Virus record (IMG/VR): IMGVR_UViG_3300025164_001380
Span: 1 to 23,139 of that record
Origin: a virus
DNA: 23,139 nucleotides
Strand: one strand, 5' to 3'
Shown here: in pieces, positions 1 through 7,381 of the stretch
How the letters are laid out: each line of letters opens with the position of its first letter
Numbering within the stretch: position 1 is the first letter of the stretch
The notes under the pieces: generated by a model
What the model was told of the DNA's origin: nothing
Database searches by the model: none
What the model saw: only the letters and a program-made list of their open reading frames with translations
Program-made: the position numbers and the translations under genes

Positions 1-240
1 CGGGATGGCGAGCGCAGCGGTGAAGAGGAAGCCGCAGGCGTTCCCGTCGATGTCGGCGGCGGACATGGCGAGGCGATACTGTCCGTTGCCCATCTCATCG
101 ATGGTGCCGGTCACGGCCTGCTGAGCGTTGCCGTCCCGGGTGACGAATCCGGAGACGGCGGCGCCCAGCAGGGCCGCGCCCGTGTTCACGTTGATGAGGG
201 CGAAGTCCACATACTGCGCCGCCGTGTTCCGCAGGTACAT
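1..240 (-). CDS. Partial phage structural protein (N-terminal 80 residues)
   Basis: The gene starts at the ATG read from position 240 and runs off the left edge of the window without a stop, so only its first 80 codons are seen. The peptide begins MYLRNTAAQYVDFALIN and is rich in short beta-prone stretches (Ala, Gly, Thr, Val) with no catalytic motif. A GGGAGG ribosome binding site lies about 5 nt before the start, and the stop of the upstream 88-aa gene is 1 nt away. Its position at the end of the tail genes and the beta-rich N-terminus suggest a tail, baseplate or fibre-associated component. I do not recognise the family, and the missing C-terminus prevents a firmer call. Confidence 0.6.
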   Translation of the reverse strand, partial: MYLRNTAAQYVDFALINVNTGAALLGAAVSGFVTRDGNAQQAVTGTIDEMGNGQYRLAMSAADIDGNACGFLFTAALAIP

Positions 241-241
241 C

Positions 242-508
242 TCAGCCTCCCAGGACGCTCTTGATGCCGGCCTTAGACTGCCCGCCGAGTTCTCCGCCGG
301 CGAGGATGGTGGATTCCCGGCCCCGCCGCCGGCGCAGCTCCTGGGCCTGGGCGGAGATGTCCCCTGTCTCGGCCGGCAGGGGGGCCAGTACCGGCGGGGG
401 CGGCGGGAGCTGTATGACGGTCGCCTTCGGCTTGCCCCCGAACATTCCGAAAATGCTGGCGGCGGCGCCAATGGCGCCAAAGAGACTGGACCAGTCAGGG
501 CTCTCCAT
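242..508 (-). CDS. Small phage protein with Gly/Ala-rich N-terminus and basic RRRRGR motif
   Basis: An 88-aa protein preceded by a near-perfect AAAGGAGGAGG ribosome binding site. The first 25 residues are a short Trp/Phe/Gly/Ala-rich segment (SLFGAIGAAASIFGMFGG) that could insert in a membrane or pack as a hydrophobic helix. A proline run follows (PPPPP near residues 35-39), then a basic stretch RRRRGRESTIL and a Gly-rich end. From memory, short proteins with a C-terminal R-R-x-G-R-x-S-T-I-L motif recur in podophage tail and portal modules, where their role is unassigned. The gene sits between the 779-aa tail candidate and the next structural gene, with only short gaps. A virion-assembly role is likely; a specific function is not supported. 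Confidence 0.7.
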   Translation of the reverse strand: MESPDWSSLFGAIGAAASIFGMFGGKPKATVIQLPPPPPVLAPLPAETGDISAQAQELRRRRGRESTILAGGELGGQSKAGIKSVLGG

Positions 509-520
509 CGGCCTCCTCCT

Positions 521-2860
521 TTAACTCGGCATGTTCTGCGTTTCCACCGCCGGGACGGACATCTGGCCGTCCTGGTACTGCACATGAATGCCGTTGCTAT
601 CCGGCGTCTTGCCCACCCGGGGATAGCGGGGATCGGCGGGCGTGTTCACGTCGTTCACCCGCTGCATGGTGCCGGCCGCCGAGAAGGCCAAGGCCTTCTT
701 CAGCGTGAGATCCACACCCTGGCCCAGCGTCACGCCCATGGTGTCTCCCCCAGCGTATTGGAAGCGCAGCTTGCTCATCAGGAGATCCAGGTCCATCAGC
801 GGATCCGGGCCCACGTGGATCTCGTCCACGGAGGCCTGGTCGATGGCGTAGCGGGCGAGGTTCTGGCGGTCCAGCAGGGCCAGGGCATCGGGAAAGGCCC
901 GCTCGCGGATCAGCACCCAGCGAGAGCCCAGGAACAGGAAAGATTTGCGGGCGGGCAGATTCTCGACGTCCCCCGCCTCTTGTAGGGAGCCATCCGCGAG
1001 GAGGTTCGCAAGCCGCGAAAACTCCCCTGAGCGCTGGATGACCATGGCGAAGTGCGGGATGGTGTCAGCCACCGGATGCTGCGGGGTATCGTGGAAGAAC
1101 TCCTGATCACGGATGATGTAATGGTCTGTGTGACCTCCGGGACTCCCACCCCCTGGCGATTCGCCCGCGCCCGCGGCCCCCGTATCCGTGAAGCTGATGG
1201 AGTTCGCAGGCCCGGCCACGCGGGACCACGCGCCGCTGGGGTGCTTGCGCCGGTAGAGCCGGAAATCTCCCGCGGGTGATCCGAAGGCATTCAGGCCGGA
1301 GATGCCAACGCTCTTGGTCGCGTCGTCCACGCGGAACAGCATCCGGCGACCTGGGCTCAATGAGAGGCCAGCCTGTGCCGGGGTCCAGGTGGTTTGGTAC
1401 TCATAAACGCCGGTCTCCGGCCAGGCTCCGCCGCCGGCCACGTCCGTGAAGACCAGAGACACGTTCGTGCTGAAGGCGTCTGGGGCGACCAGCGCCTGCG
1501 GTGCCACCATGAGCACGGAGCGCCATACACCACTGAATTCGTTGAACACCACCTCATGCGTTTGCGCGATGCGCTCGCGGTGCATCAGGGCGGTCGTCGC
1601 CGTCCATTCGGTCTTCCACGGCTCCGCCAGGTACGGGTTCGCCGGCAGCGTATCCATGATCAGGCCATACCAAGGCACTCCGAGCGTGCCGACACCGGGA
1701 GTCCAATTCGTCTCCGAGACGGTCCCTATCACGAAGTTCAGCGTGGGGGTGATGCCACCCGGGCATCCCCCACCAGGGGGGTCGATCTGGTTGAATCCCC
1801 GATTCAGGCTGCCCCAGTAGACCGCCCAGGCCAGGCTGGTGGACGCCGCAATCGTCCGCAGCACCACCGTCTTGGTCGTCAAATTCACGACGTAGTAATA
1901 GGGAAATCGAAACACGGACCCAATGACGGCACTGCTGAAATTCTGCTGGTTGCGGTAATTCCCATAGTTGCTTTGCGGTACGGTGAACTCTCCGAACCAG
2001 TCGTTCACGATGGCCGTCACCGGGCCCACGCCGCCGGTGAACCCCGTGAGCGTGATATCCGTGAGCGGCAACTCACATCCCGAGAGCCCCGTGTAGAGCG
2101 CCAGCACTTCCAGGTTGCCGCTCCCATCCAGGCGCGGGTAGATCGAGAGGGGATTCGAGATACCGTACTGCACCTGCGTGGGCGAGAGGGCATTGATCCC
2201 CGTGACCACCAGCCCATCACCAGCCAGCCCCACCGAATCAATCACACAGTCTCCACCTAGATTCACGTCCCAGGTCTCATCGCGCCGGATCAGGTTCTCG
2301 AACACCTCAAGGTTCAAAGTCCGCAGGATCACCTCGTTGGTCCGCGCCGTCGTCCGGCTTACCTCCGTCATGGCCAGCTTCGGCAGCACCGGGCTCTCTC
2401 CGTAGGGGATGGTGACGGTCTCTGCACCAACCTGGCCCCCGTAGGAGAACTCCACCATTGTTACTTCGTCAATTCCGAATGTCGGGAAGAAGGTCTCGAA
2501 CTCGCCCTTGATGATGTCCGTGGGTGCCACCCACACCACGACGAAGCGTGAGGGGTTCCCGTCCACGAAGCGCACATGGGGGAAGTTCGGCCATCGGCTA
2601 GATCGCTGGGGGAACCTATAGCCCACATTCTCGCCCACGTCGTAGTCATCCAGGGTGAAACTCGGGGCGCCGAAGTCGGCGGTAAGGTCCCTGGCGAACA
2701 CGCCGCCATCGGTCCTGGACAGGATCAGATAGGTGTGGCCCTCGATGAATCCGTCCGCCGCGCGGATGAACAGCCCGATGCTGGTCATGTCCGCTGGGCC
2801 CGCTGGACCCGGAGGGAGTGGAGGCCAGGGACACCTCGCGTTGTCGGTCACCCATGGCAT
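521..2860 (-). CDS. Large putative tail protein (779 aa)
   Basis: A 779-aa protein whose ATG overlaps the stop of the repeat-protein gene upstream (TAATG), which implies translational coupling. The N-terminus is proline-rich to about residue 24; an alternative start is Met25. Most of the chain is beta-rich with many Gly, Thr, Tyr and Asp residues. Around residues 540-570 a stretch containing FRLYRRKHPSGAWSRV followed by SFTDTG looks like a fibronectin-III-like strand pair. The last 200 residues (from about IIRDQEFFHD) are more helical and may form a separate assembly domain. Length and position resemble podophage tail-tube or tail-hub proteins, but I cannot place it in the T7 gp12 family or any other with confidence. 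Confidence 0.7.
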   Translation of the reverse strand: MPWVTDNARCPWPPLPPGPAGPADMTSIGLFIRAADGFIEGHTYLILSRTDGGVFARDLTADFGAPSFTLDDYDVGENVGYRFPQRSSRWPNFPHVRFVDGNPSRFVVVWVAPTDIIKGEFETFFPTFGIDEVTMVEFSYGGQVGAETVTIPYGESPVLPKLAMTEVSRTTARTNEVILRTLNLEVFENLIRRDETWDVNLGGDCVIDSVGLAGDGLVVTGINALSPTQVQYGISNPLSIYPRLDGSGNLEVLALYTGLSGCELPLTDITLTGFTGGVGPVTAIVNDWFGEFTVPQSNYGNYRNQQNFSSAVIGSVFRFPYYYVVNLTTKTVVLRTIAASTSLAWAVYWGSLNRGFNQIDPPGGGCPGGITPTLNFVIGTVSETNWTPGVGTLGVPWYGLIMDTLPANPYLAEPWKTEWTATTALMHRERIAQTHEVVFNEFSGVWRSVLMVAPQALVAPDAFSTNVSLVFTDVAGGGAWPETGVYEYQTTWTPAQAGLSLSPGRRMLFRVDDATKSVGISGLNAFGSPAGDFRLYRRKHPSGAWSRVAGPANSISFTDTGAAGAGESPGGGSPGGHTDHYIIRDQEFFHDTPQHPVADTIPHFAMVIQRSGEFSRLANLLADGSLQEAGDVENLPARKSFLFLGSRWVLIRERAFPDALALLDRQNLARYAIDQASVDEIHVGPDPLMDLDLLMSKLRFQYAGGDTMGVTLGQGVDLTLKKALAFSAAGTMQRVNDVNTPADPRYPRVGKTPDSNGIHVQYQDGQMSVPAVETQNMPS

Positions 2861-4875
2861 TAGGGCGAGACCTCATCGTGTTTCCCGATCATGATCGGGG
2901 GCGGCACCCACCAGGGATGTGAACCGAAGGGATGGTTGGGCGGCGGCGCAGCCGACGGCAGCAGATAGGCGGTCACCGCCGTCGCTCGGCCGGGCGCCCG
3001 ATTCGGCAAGAGGTTGCCGATCTCGATGGGCCGCGGGAGCACCGGGAGGTACAGATCGAGGACCCCCGGTTGGAAGAGGGTGTAGGCGGATCCCCCCGCC
3101 CGCGGACCCGGAGCCCGCTCGGGAACGAGGCTCCCGATCTCGAGGACGAGCGGGACGCCTGCCAGTTCGCGCCCGAAGAAGATGTAGGCGGAGCGTGCCG
3201 TCTGCGGCCCCGGGGCGCGATCCGGGAAGAGGCGCAGCACGGTGACGGGGACATCGGCGTACTCCCCCACCTGTGGGTAGGCCCACAACTGGAAAGCCGT
3301 GGAGGCGATGGAGCGTCCTGGTGCCCGTTCTGCGAACAGGGACCTGACAGTCGTGGCCACCTGCCCGCCGTAGAGTTCGACCGGGAACGGCACCAGTTGG
3401 TAGGCCGTCCTGGCGGTCGCAGGCCCAGGGGCGCGGTCGGGAAGCAGGTGTCCGAAGCCCGTGGGCGTCGGGGCCAGCGGGTAGAGATCCGGGCCTCCCG
3501 CGAGGAACCATCCAGGCGCGGCGGTTTTGGCTCCCGGCGCTCGGTCTGGAAGGAGCGACCGGACCGTTGACGGGACCTGCCCACCGTACAACTCGACCTG
3601 GAAGGCCCGGATGGTGTAGGCGTCTGGAGAGGTGGACAACCCGGGGGCCCGGTCGGGCAGGAGGCTGAGGATTTCGAGAGGCTTCCCCCCGTACAGTTCG
3701 ATGGGCCAGGGCTGTACCCCATAGGCCGTCGCCGCCGTCCGACTGGCACCAGGCGCCCGCTCGGGGAACAGGCGTCCGATTTCGATGGGGACGCTACCCA
3801 GGGTGTAGAGATCGGGCGTTCCAGAAAGGAACCATCCTGGGGAGGCAGTCTTGGCACCAGGAGCCAGCTCGGGCAGGAGGAACCGAGCCGCCGGAGGGAA
3901 CGGAATCCCCAGGTCCACCACGCCCGTCCGCATGAACGAGTAGACAGCCTCGGATGCCCGTGGGGTGTACGCCCGGTCGGGCAGGAAAGACCCGATCTCG
4001 ATGGGGCGCTCGGGGAACCCCAGGGCGCCATACTGCGACCACGAGGAGAAGAGTCGGGCGGACAGGACACGATGCGGGAAGGTCGCAAAGCCCGCGGGCA
4101 GAGCCTCCACCACACCCTCTGGTGGGACGGGTAGGAATGGGATGCCATAGGCAGTTTGCGGAGCCCACCAGCGATGAGGGCTTCGAAGGGTGCGGTGGAC
4201 ACCTCCCCCATAGTACGGTGACACGGCGGCGGTGTAGAGGTCGGGCGTGCCGGGCACCAGGAGCTTGAAGGCGGAAGAGCCGACCGCTGGTCCGGGGGCG
4301 CGATCAGGTAGCAGTCGGGACGGCGGTGCCCCCCCATAGAGTTCCACTGGCCAAGGACGAAGACCGTAAGCCGTGGCGGCAGTGCGCGATACGCCGGGCG
4401 CGCGGTCGGGAAGGAGGGACAGGACCTCTTCCGGCTTCCCACCGTACAGTTCCACCGGCCAGGGGCGGATGCCGTAGGCCGTAGCCGCAGTACGCTCCGG
4501 TCCCGGGGCTCGGTCGGGAACCAGTGAGCCAATCTCAAGGGGCCGTGTGGATGGGATGATCGGCTGGACCTTGAGTTCATACGCAGCCAGGCTGGCCTGC
4601 CGCCGCTCCCAGCGGGCGTACATGCGGAGGACGCCGCCACCGCGGAACGGAGACTCCACGGCTGGGGCAGCGTAGAGATCGACGGACCCAGGCCACGCGA
4701 TGTCATAGGCGGTGCGAGCAATGTCCCGGCCGGGAGCGCGCTCAGGACAGATGCACCGGACAGGCAGCGGGACCTGGCCACCGTACAACTCGGGCTGCCG
4801 ATTGAGCCACCACCAGGCCCACGGCGCCGCCGCAGGTCCACGTCGTGACTGCTGCCAGAAGAGATAGTCCGCCAC
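2860..4875 (-). CDS. Protein of 36-residue RAPG repeats (671 aa)
   Basis: A 671-aa protein starting at GTG (TGATGTG context: the upstream methyltransferase stop is 1 nt away); an ATG two bases earlier is in another frame. Nearly the whole chain is a degenerate repeat. Each unit carries P-[DE]-R-A-P-G, then about 8 residues to an S/T-A-Y/F or P-G-W aromatic site, then a V/I/D-E/D-L-Y-G-G-like strand and a hydrophobic E-I-G-S-L or V-R-S-L linker. RAPG-type cores begin at residues 46, 122, 158, 192, 301, 337, 373, 409, 445, 481, 517, 553, 587 and 626; spacing is exactly 36 from 301 to 553. Two or three degenerate units fill 46-122 and 192-301. There is no signal peptide and no enzyme motif. A repetitive virion fibre, solenoid or tape-like protein is the best guess; no family is recognised. 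Confidence 0.85.
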   Translation of the reverse strand: MADYLFWQQSRRGPAAAPWAWWWLNRQPELYGGQVPLPVRCICPERAPGRDIARTAYDIAWPGSVDLYAAPAVESPFRGGGVLRMYARWERRQASLAAYELKVQPIIPSTRPLEIGSLVPDRAPGPERTAATAYGIRPWPVELYGGKPEEVLSLLPDRAPGVSRTAATAYGLRPWPVELYGGAPPSRLLPDRAPGPAVGSSAFKLLVPGTPDLYTAAVSPYYGGGVHRTLRSPHRWWAPQTAYGIPFLPVPPEGVVEALPAGFATFPHRVLSARLFSSWSQYGALGFPERPIEIGSFLPDRAYTPRASEAVYSFMRTGVVDLGIPFPPAARFLLPELAPGAKTASPGWFLSGTPDLYTLGSVPIEIGRLFPERAPGASRTAATAYGVQPWPIELYGGKPLEILSLLPDRAPGLSTSPDAYTIRAFQVELYGGQVPSTVRSLLPDRAPGAKTAAPGWFLAGGPDLYPLAPTPTGFGHLLPDRAPGPATARTAYQLVPFPVELYGGQVATTVRSLFAERAPGRSIASTAFQLWAYPQVGEYADVPVTVLRLFPDRAPGPQTARSAYIFFGRELAGVPLVLEIGSLVPERAPGPRAGGSAYTLFQPGVLDLYLPVLPRPIEIGNLLPNRAPGRATAVTAYLLPSAAPPPNHPFGSHPWWVPPPIMIGKHDEVSP
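2989..4740 (-). repeat. Array of about 17 imperfect 36-codon (108-nt) repeats
   Basis: This interval spans the first to last RAPG-type core inside the 671-aa gene. From 3975 down to 3208 eight consecutive cores are exactly 108 nt apart. Elsewhere spacings are 34, 36, 38-39 or multiples of about 36 residues, as expected after small indels. Neighbouring units differ at many synonymous positions while keeping P-D/E-R-A-P-G, the aromatic site and L-Y-G-G. That pattern fits an old array held by selection on the protein and not a recent DNA expansion. Confidence 0.85.
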
Positions 4876-4876
4876 A

Positions 4877-5452
4877 TCAGCGTCTCGTCATCACCCACAC
4901 GCCGCAGGGGCACGGGATCATCACCTTGTCCCACGCAGCGCCCAGCTTCCCCCAGTGGTACACGTCCTGGGGATCGTGAGCGTTGTGCGCTACCACGACG
5001 GCACGCGGCGTCAGAAACGGGACGAAGTGCTCCAGTTCCGATAGGCGATCATCCCCGCCGTCGATGAACAGGAGGTCGATAGGATGGTCCCATGGCGTGG
5101 AGCGGGCATCGTCATGCCGCACGGTCACGAAGGAATCCAGTTCTTCCACCTCCAGGAACTTCGCCGCTTGCTCGCAGCACTCCTGCTGGATATCGAACGT
5201 CCAGACATGCCCGAGGCCGTTCTCTCGGCAGCCGAGTGCCATCATCCCCGCCGAGTGGCCGAGATACGTCCCCGTCTCCACGATGACCTTGGGCTTGAGC
5301 AGCACCACCAGCGCCTTCAGGAACTCCCACGTCTCCACCTCGGAAGCCCAGGCGTCCAGTTCCGTCCAGCGCCACGGCTCCGGGCAGAGGTCCCACGGCT
5401 GGACGGGGGCCTGCTTGAGCTGCGCCCAGGTGGTGAAGGGGGGGCGCCTCAT
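4877..5452 (-). CDS. Class I SAM-dependent methyltransferase (191 aa)
   Basis: The start chosen is the ATG at 5452, which overlaps the upstream TGA as ATGA and has GGAGGG about 11 nt ahead; an in-frame ATG at 5503 would lie inside the Tat-protein gene. Residues 56-67 (VIVETGTYLGHS) match motif I of the Rossmann SAM-binding fold, FDI at 86-88 fits the acidic end of strand 2, and DLLFIDGG at 126-133 matches the motif of the Methyltransf_24 / cephalosporin-hydroxylase-like group. The substrate is unknown; members of this group often modify sugars or small molecules. It is coupled to the Tat-signal gene and, beyond it, the glycosyltransferase gene, so a role in glycan modification is plausible but inferred. 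The C-terminus contains a CPC pair. Confidence 0.85.
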   Translation of the reverse strand: MRRPPFTTWAQLKQAPVQPWDLCPEPWRWTELDAWASEVETWEFLKALVVLLKPKVIVETGTYLGHSAGMMALGCRENGLGHVWTFDIQQECCEQAAKFLEVEELDSFVTVRHDDARSTPWDHPIDLLFIDGGDDRLSELEHFVPFLTPRAVVVAHNAHDPQDVYHWGKLGAAWDKVMIPCPCGVWVMTRR

Positions 5453-5838
5453 CGAAGTTTCGCGCCCTCCCTGCGTCCGCCGGAAGACCCCAGGAAGCTC
5501 CAAAGGCCTCCCCTGTTATCCATCACGACTCCCCCTGCGAATGTTTCGAGAAGTTGGTGTCCGTCGTGTATGTAGCAACCCTCCCCAGGCGCAGCCACCC
5601 ACCTCATATGCGCTTGCTGTCCGATGGCGAAGTCCAGTAGCTTCTGGCCCCCGGCTCGCTCAACGGAGAAACGCAATCCCTCGTGTGGATCAAGCGTCAC
5701 GATCCTGGCCGGTGCTGGTGTCCAGAGGACTTCTCCGCCTGACGCCTGGAGCGCCGCGCCAGCCCCCAGGCCGGCGATAGCCCCAGCGATCCCTTTGAGT
5801 ATACCGCGCCGAGAAACCAACCCGTCAAAGTCCTTCAT
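5449..5838 (-). CDS. Small protein with Tat-type signal peptide
   Basis: A 129-aa protein starting at the ATG at 5838, which overlaps the glycosyltransferase stop (ATGA); it overlaps the methyltransferase start in the same way at its end. The N-terminus is a textbook twin-arginine signal: S9-R10-R11-G-I-L-K, then a hydrophobic Gly/Ala segment (about residues 17-31) and an A-L-Q-A cleavage-like site near residue 32. The mature part of about 97 residues has no recognised domain; it contains two His residues and ends in a basic tail. Tat export implies that it folds, perhaps around a cofactor, before crossing the inner membrane. A Tat-exported protein in a phage late operon is unusual. It could instead be a membrane-anchored protein using the segment as an uncleaved helix. 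Confidence 0.8.
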   Translation of the reverse strand: MKDFDGLVSRRGILKGIAGAIAGLGAGAALQASGGEVLWTPAPARIVTLDPHEGLRFSVERAGGQKLLDFAIGQQAHMRWVAAPGEGCYIHDGHQLLETFAGGVVMDNRGGLWSFLGSSGGRREGAKLR

Positions 5839-6551
5839 CGCGTCCACTTCTCCTGCTTGCTGAGGTCGATGTGGATGTTCGTGCGGGCGAAGTCGAACCG
5901 CACATCGATGCCATCCGGCGGCGCGGGCCACACACTACAGGGAGTGATGTGGCCGATCTTGTTGTCGCAGTCCACCCAGATTTTGTACCCGGCCTCGATC
6001 ACCTTCTTGCTGAAGTTCGTATCCTCCTGCATGTGGCCCCGGTCCAGTTGGCCGGGGTCGAACCAGTGCTCCTTCAGCGCCTCCAGCACCGGGCGGCGCA
6101 CAAGCAGGCCCGCCCCCCCGATCACCTGGGTCTCCTGCAAGCCGTGCAGGGCGATCTTGCTCCAGGGGCGCCACTTGCTCCCGGCGTTCCAGACGGTCTC
6201 GTCCCCGTTGTGGTTGGGCTCCAACGAGATGGCGTGGAAGGGCGGGTAACGCATCGAGCACAGGGGCGCCACCACATCCAGCTTGCGGTCCAGGAGCCGC
6301 ATGAGCAGGTCCCCGTCCCACACGTGGTCATCGTCGCTAAAGAACACCCACTGCATGTTCGGGTCGTTGAGGGCCTGACGAATGATGTTGTTCCGGTTGA
6401 CGCAGATATCATAGCCACGCTCCCAGGCCGCCACGGAGTACATAGGGCTCATCATGTTCTGGAGCGAGGCCACGAACTCCGTGTAGCGCGTGAGGTCGCC
6501 ACTCGTGATGCCGATCACTCCGGGCGGGTGGTCACTTTGGACGAAGAGCAT
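5835..6551 (-). CDS. GT-A-type glycosyltransferase (238 aa)
   Basis: The ATG at 6551 is preferred because GGAGGTGG lies 4-6 nt upstream; a longer reading starts at 6584. The protein shows GT-A nucleotide-sugar transferase features: WVFFSDDDHVW (residues 68-78) contains the D-x-D metal and nucleotide-sugar site, GGAGLLVRR (145-153) is the acceptor-side loop, QED (175-177) is a candidate catalytic acid region, and H201 in K-I-G-H-I fits the late His often seen in these folds. There is no membrane segment, so it would act in the cytoplasm. Its stop overlaps the Tat-protein start. Possible targets are virion proteins, phage DNA or host envelope precursors; the sequence does not decide between them. 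Confidence 0.85.
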   Translation of the reverse strand: MLFVQSDHPPGVIGITSGDLTRYTEFVASLQNMMSPMYSVAAWERGYDICVNRNNIIRQALNDPNMQWVFFSDDDHVWDGDLLMRLLDRKLDVVAPLCSMRYPPFHAISLEPNHNGDETVWNAGSKWRPWSKIALHGLQETQVIGGAGLLVRRPVLEALKEHWFDPGQLDRGHMQEDTNFSKKVIEAGYKIWVDCDNKIGHITPCSVWPAPPDGIDVRFDFARTNIHIDLSKQEKWTR

Positions 6552-6669
6552 CAGCCACCTCCATAACGACGAGGACACGCCCACACTTCCAGCACTGAAC
6601 CGTGCCGGGGCGCGGTCCAGGCCGGTACGAGCAGAGACAGGTACGCGGACTAGTCTTCAGACCAGGCAA
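6532..6669 (-). CDS. Candidate mini zinc-ribbon protein (45 aa, TTG start)
   Basis: In the gap between the 156-aa gene and the glycosyltransferase, a reading frame from a TTG at 6669 to the TGA at 6532-6534 encodes CLC (residues 12-14) and, 14 residues later, CWKC. This four-cysteine arrangement is typical of a small zinc knuckle. It overlaps both neighbours, has no clear ribosome binding site, and its start is uncertain. It is listed because two other Cys-rich small genes lie close by. It may be spurious. Confidence 0.3.
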   Translation of the reverse strand: MPGLKTSPRTCLCSYRPGPRPGTVQCWKCGRVLVVMEVADALRPK

Positions 6670-7120
6670 GTCCGAACGTCGCGCTGCTGGCCGTGACCCC
6701 CTGGTCGTTGTTGCACCAGATGCCGTCCGTGGGTGCGGCCCCCGCCAGCGCCACCCACTCCTCGCCCGGAGCCGCCAGCCACCGCCCGATGCCCCCGTGC
6801 GCGTTCCAGGCGGTGGCATACAGCGCAATCGGCGCGGCGTAGGAGCCCCCGGTCTGCGGCGCGGAGTTGAGCACCCGCAACCTGGCGGTCGGCGGGTTGC
6901 TGCCGCCGCTCAGGATGGTGGCGCTCAGGTTGGTGGTGGTCCCGGTGATCGCCGTCTGCGAGCGGGTCCACCGCGTGAGCATGGCCGTGGTGGTGGTCAG
7001 GAACCCCCCCCACGACACTTCGAGCACGCGCCCGAAGTACCCCGCCGTCTGCGCGAACAGGATGGTGTTCGTCGCGGCGGGCGTGTACAGCCCCGTGTTG
7101 CTGTAGAAGATGTTCGCCAT
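6650..7120 (-). CDS. Putative virion protein (156 aa)
   Basis: A 156-aa protein starting MANIFYSN with a purine-rich GGAGAGGAG ribosome binding site. Composition is high in Thr, Ala, Gly, Ser and Trp, with alternating hydrophobic residues consistent with an all-beta fold, and there is no export signal or catalytic motif. The C-terminal part has a D-x-I-W-C-N-N motif that is also found as D-T-W-C-N-N in the 235-aa protein at 10751-11458. This hints at a shared structural element among the surface proteins. Its location among beta-rich genes suggests a tail or capsid surface protein. No named family is recognised. Confidence 0.7.
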   Translation of the reverse strand: MANIFYSNTGLYTPAATNTILFAQTAGYFGRVLEVSWGGFLTTTTAMLTRWTRSQTAITGTTTNLSATILSGGSNPPTARLRVLNSAPQTGGSYAAPIALYATAWNAHGGIGRWLAAPGEEWVALAGAAPTDGIWCNNDQGVTASSATFGLAWSED

Positions 7121-7126
7121 GACCTG

Positions 7127-7381
7127 TTACTCCTCTCCTGGAAAGATGTGAAAGCGTCCCGTGTCCGTCATCCGCATGTAGAACGTGCCCAGGTCTTGCT
7201 TCGCGTGCCGCGAGCACAGCCACACCATGCGCCGCCGCACTGGCTGCTCGTCCAGCGCCCGCAGGCAGACCCAACACCGATCAGCGCCGGTGTCGGCGGG
7301 CACCTCTGGCGCCCCTTCCTCCCGAGGGGCAGGGTGCTGGCGCAGGTAGATGGCCTTGTCGGCGGCCTGGTCGATGTTCAT
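7127..7381 (-). CDS. Small Cys-containing protein (84 aa)
   Basis: The start is the ATG at 7381, overlapping the stop of the neighbouring zinc-ribbon gene (ATGA); the longer upstream frame is an out-of-frame shadow of that gene. The N-terminal half is charged and proline-rich. The C-terminal half has a C-W-V-C pair followed about 20 residues later by L-C-S-R-H, which gives a C-x2-C...C-x2-H set suited to one zinc ion. No enzyme motif is seen. Coupling to another cysteine-rich gene suggests the two work together, perhaps in nucleic-acid or protein binding. The function is unknown. Confidence 0.7.
   Translation of the reverse strand: MNIDQAADKAIYLRQHPAPREEGAPEVPADTGADRCWVCLRALDEQPVRRRMVWLCSRHAKQDLGTFYMRMTDTGRFHIFPGEE

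Noticed and set aside
128-985. 285-codon plus-strand open frame at the left end
   Set aside because: It is antisense to three minus-strand genes with good ribosome binding sites, and has Arg/His/Gly-rich shadow composition.
2989-4740. CRISPR-like or DNA-level tandem array
   Set aside because: The 108-nt units are imperfect at the DNA level and conserved as protein, with no identical short repeats separated by unique spacers.
2973-4934. 653-codon minus-strand frame overlapping the repeat protein
   Set aside because: It is the shifted frame of the repeat array and so also looks repetitive; the chosen frame has the regular 36-residue unit, the coupled start and stop, and a coherent composition.
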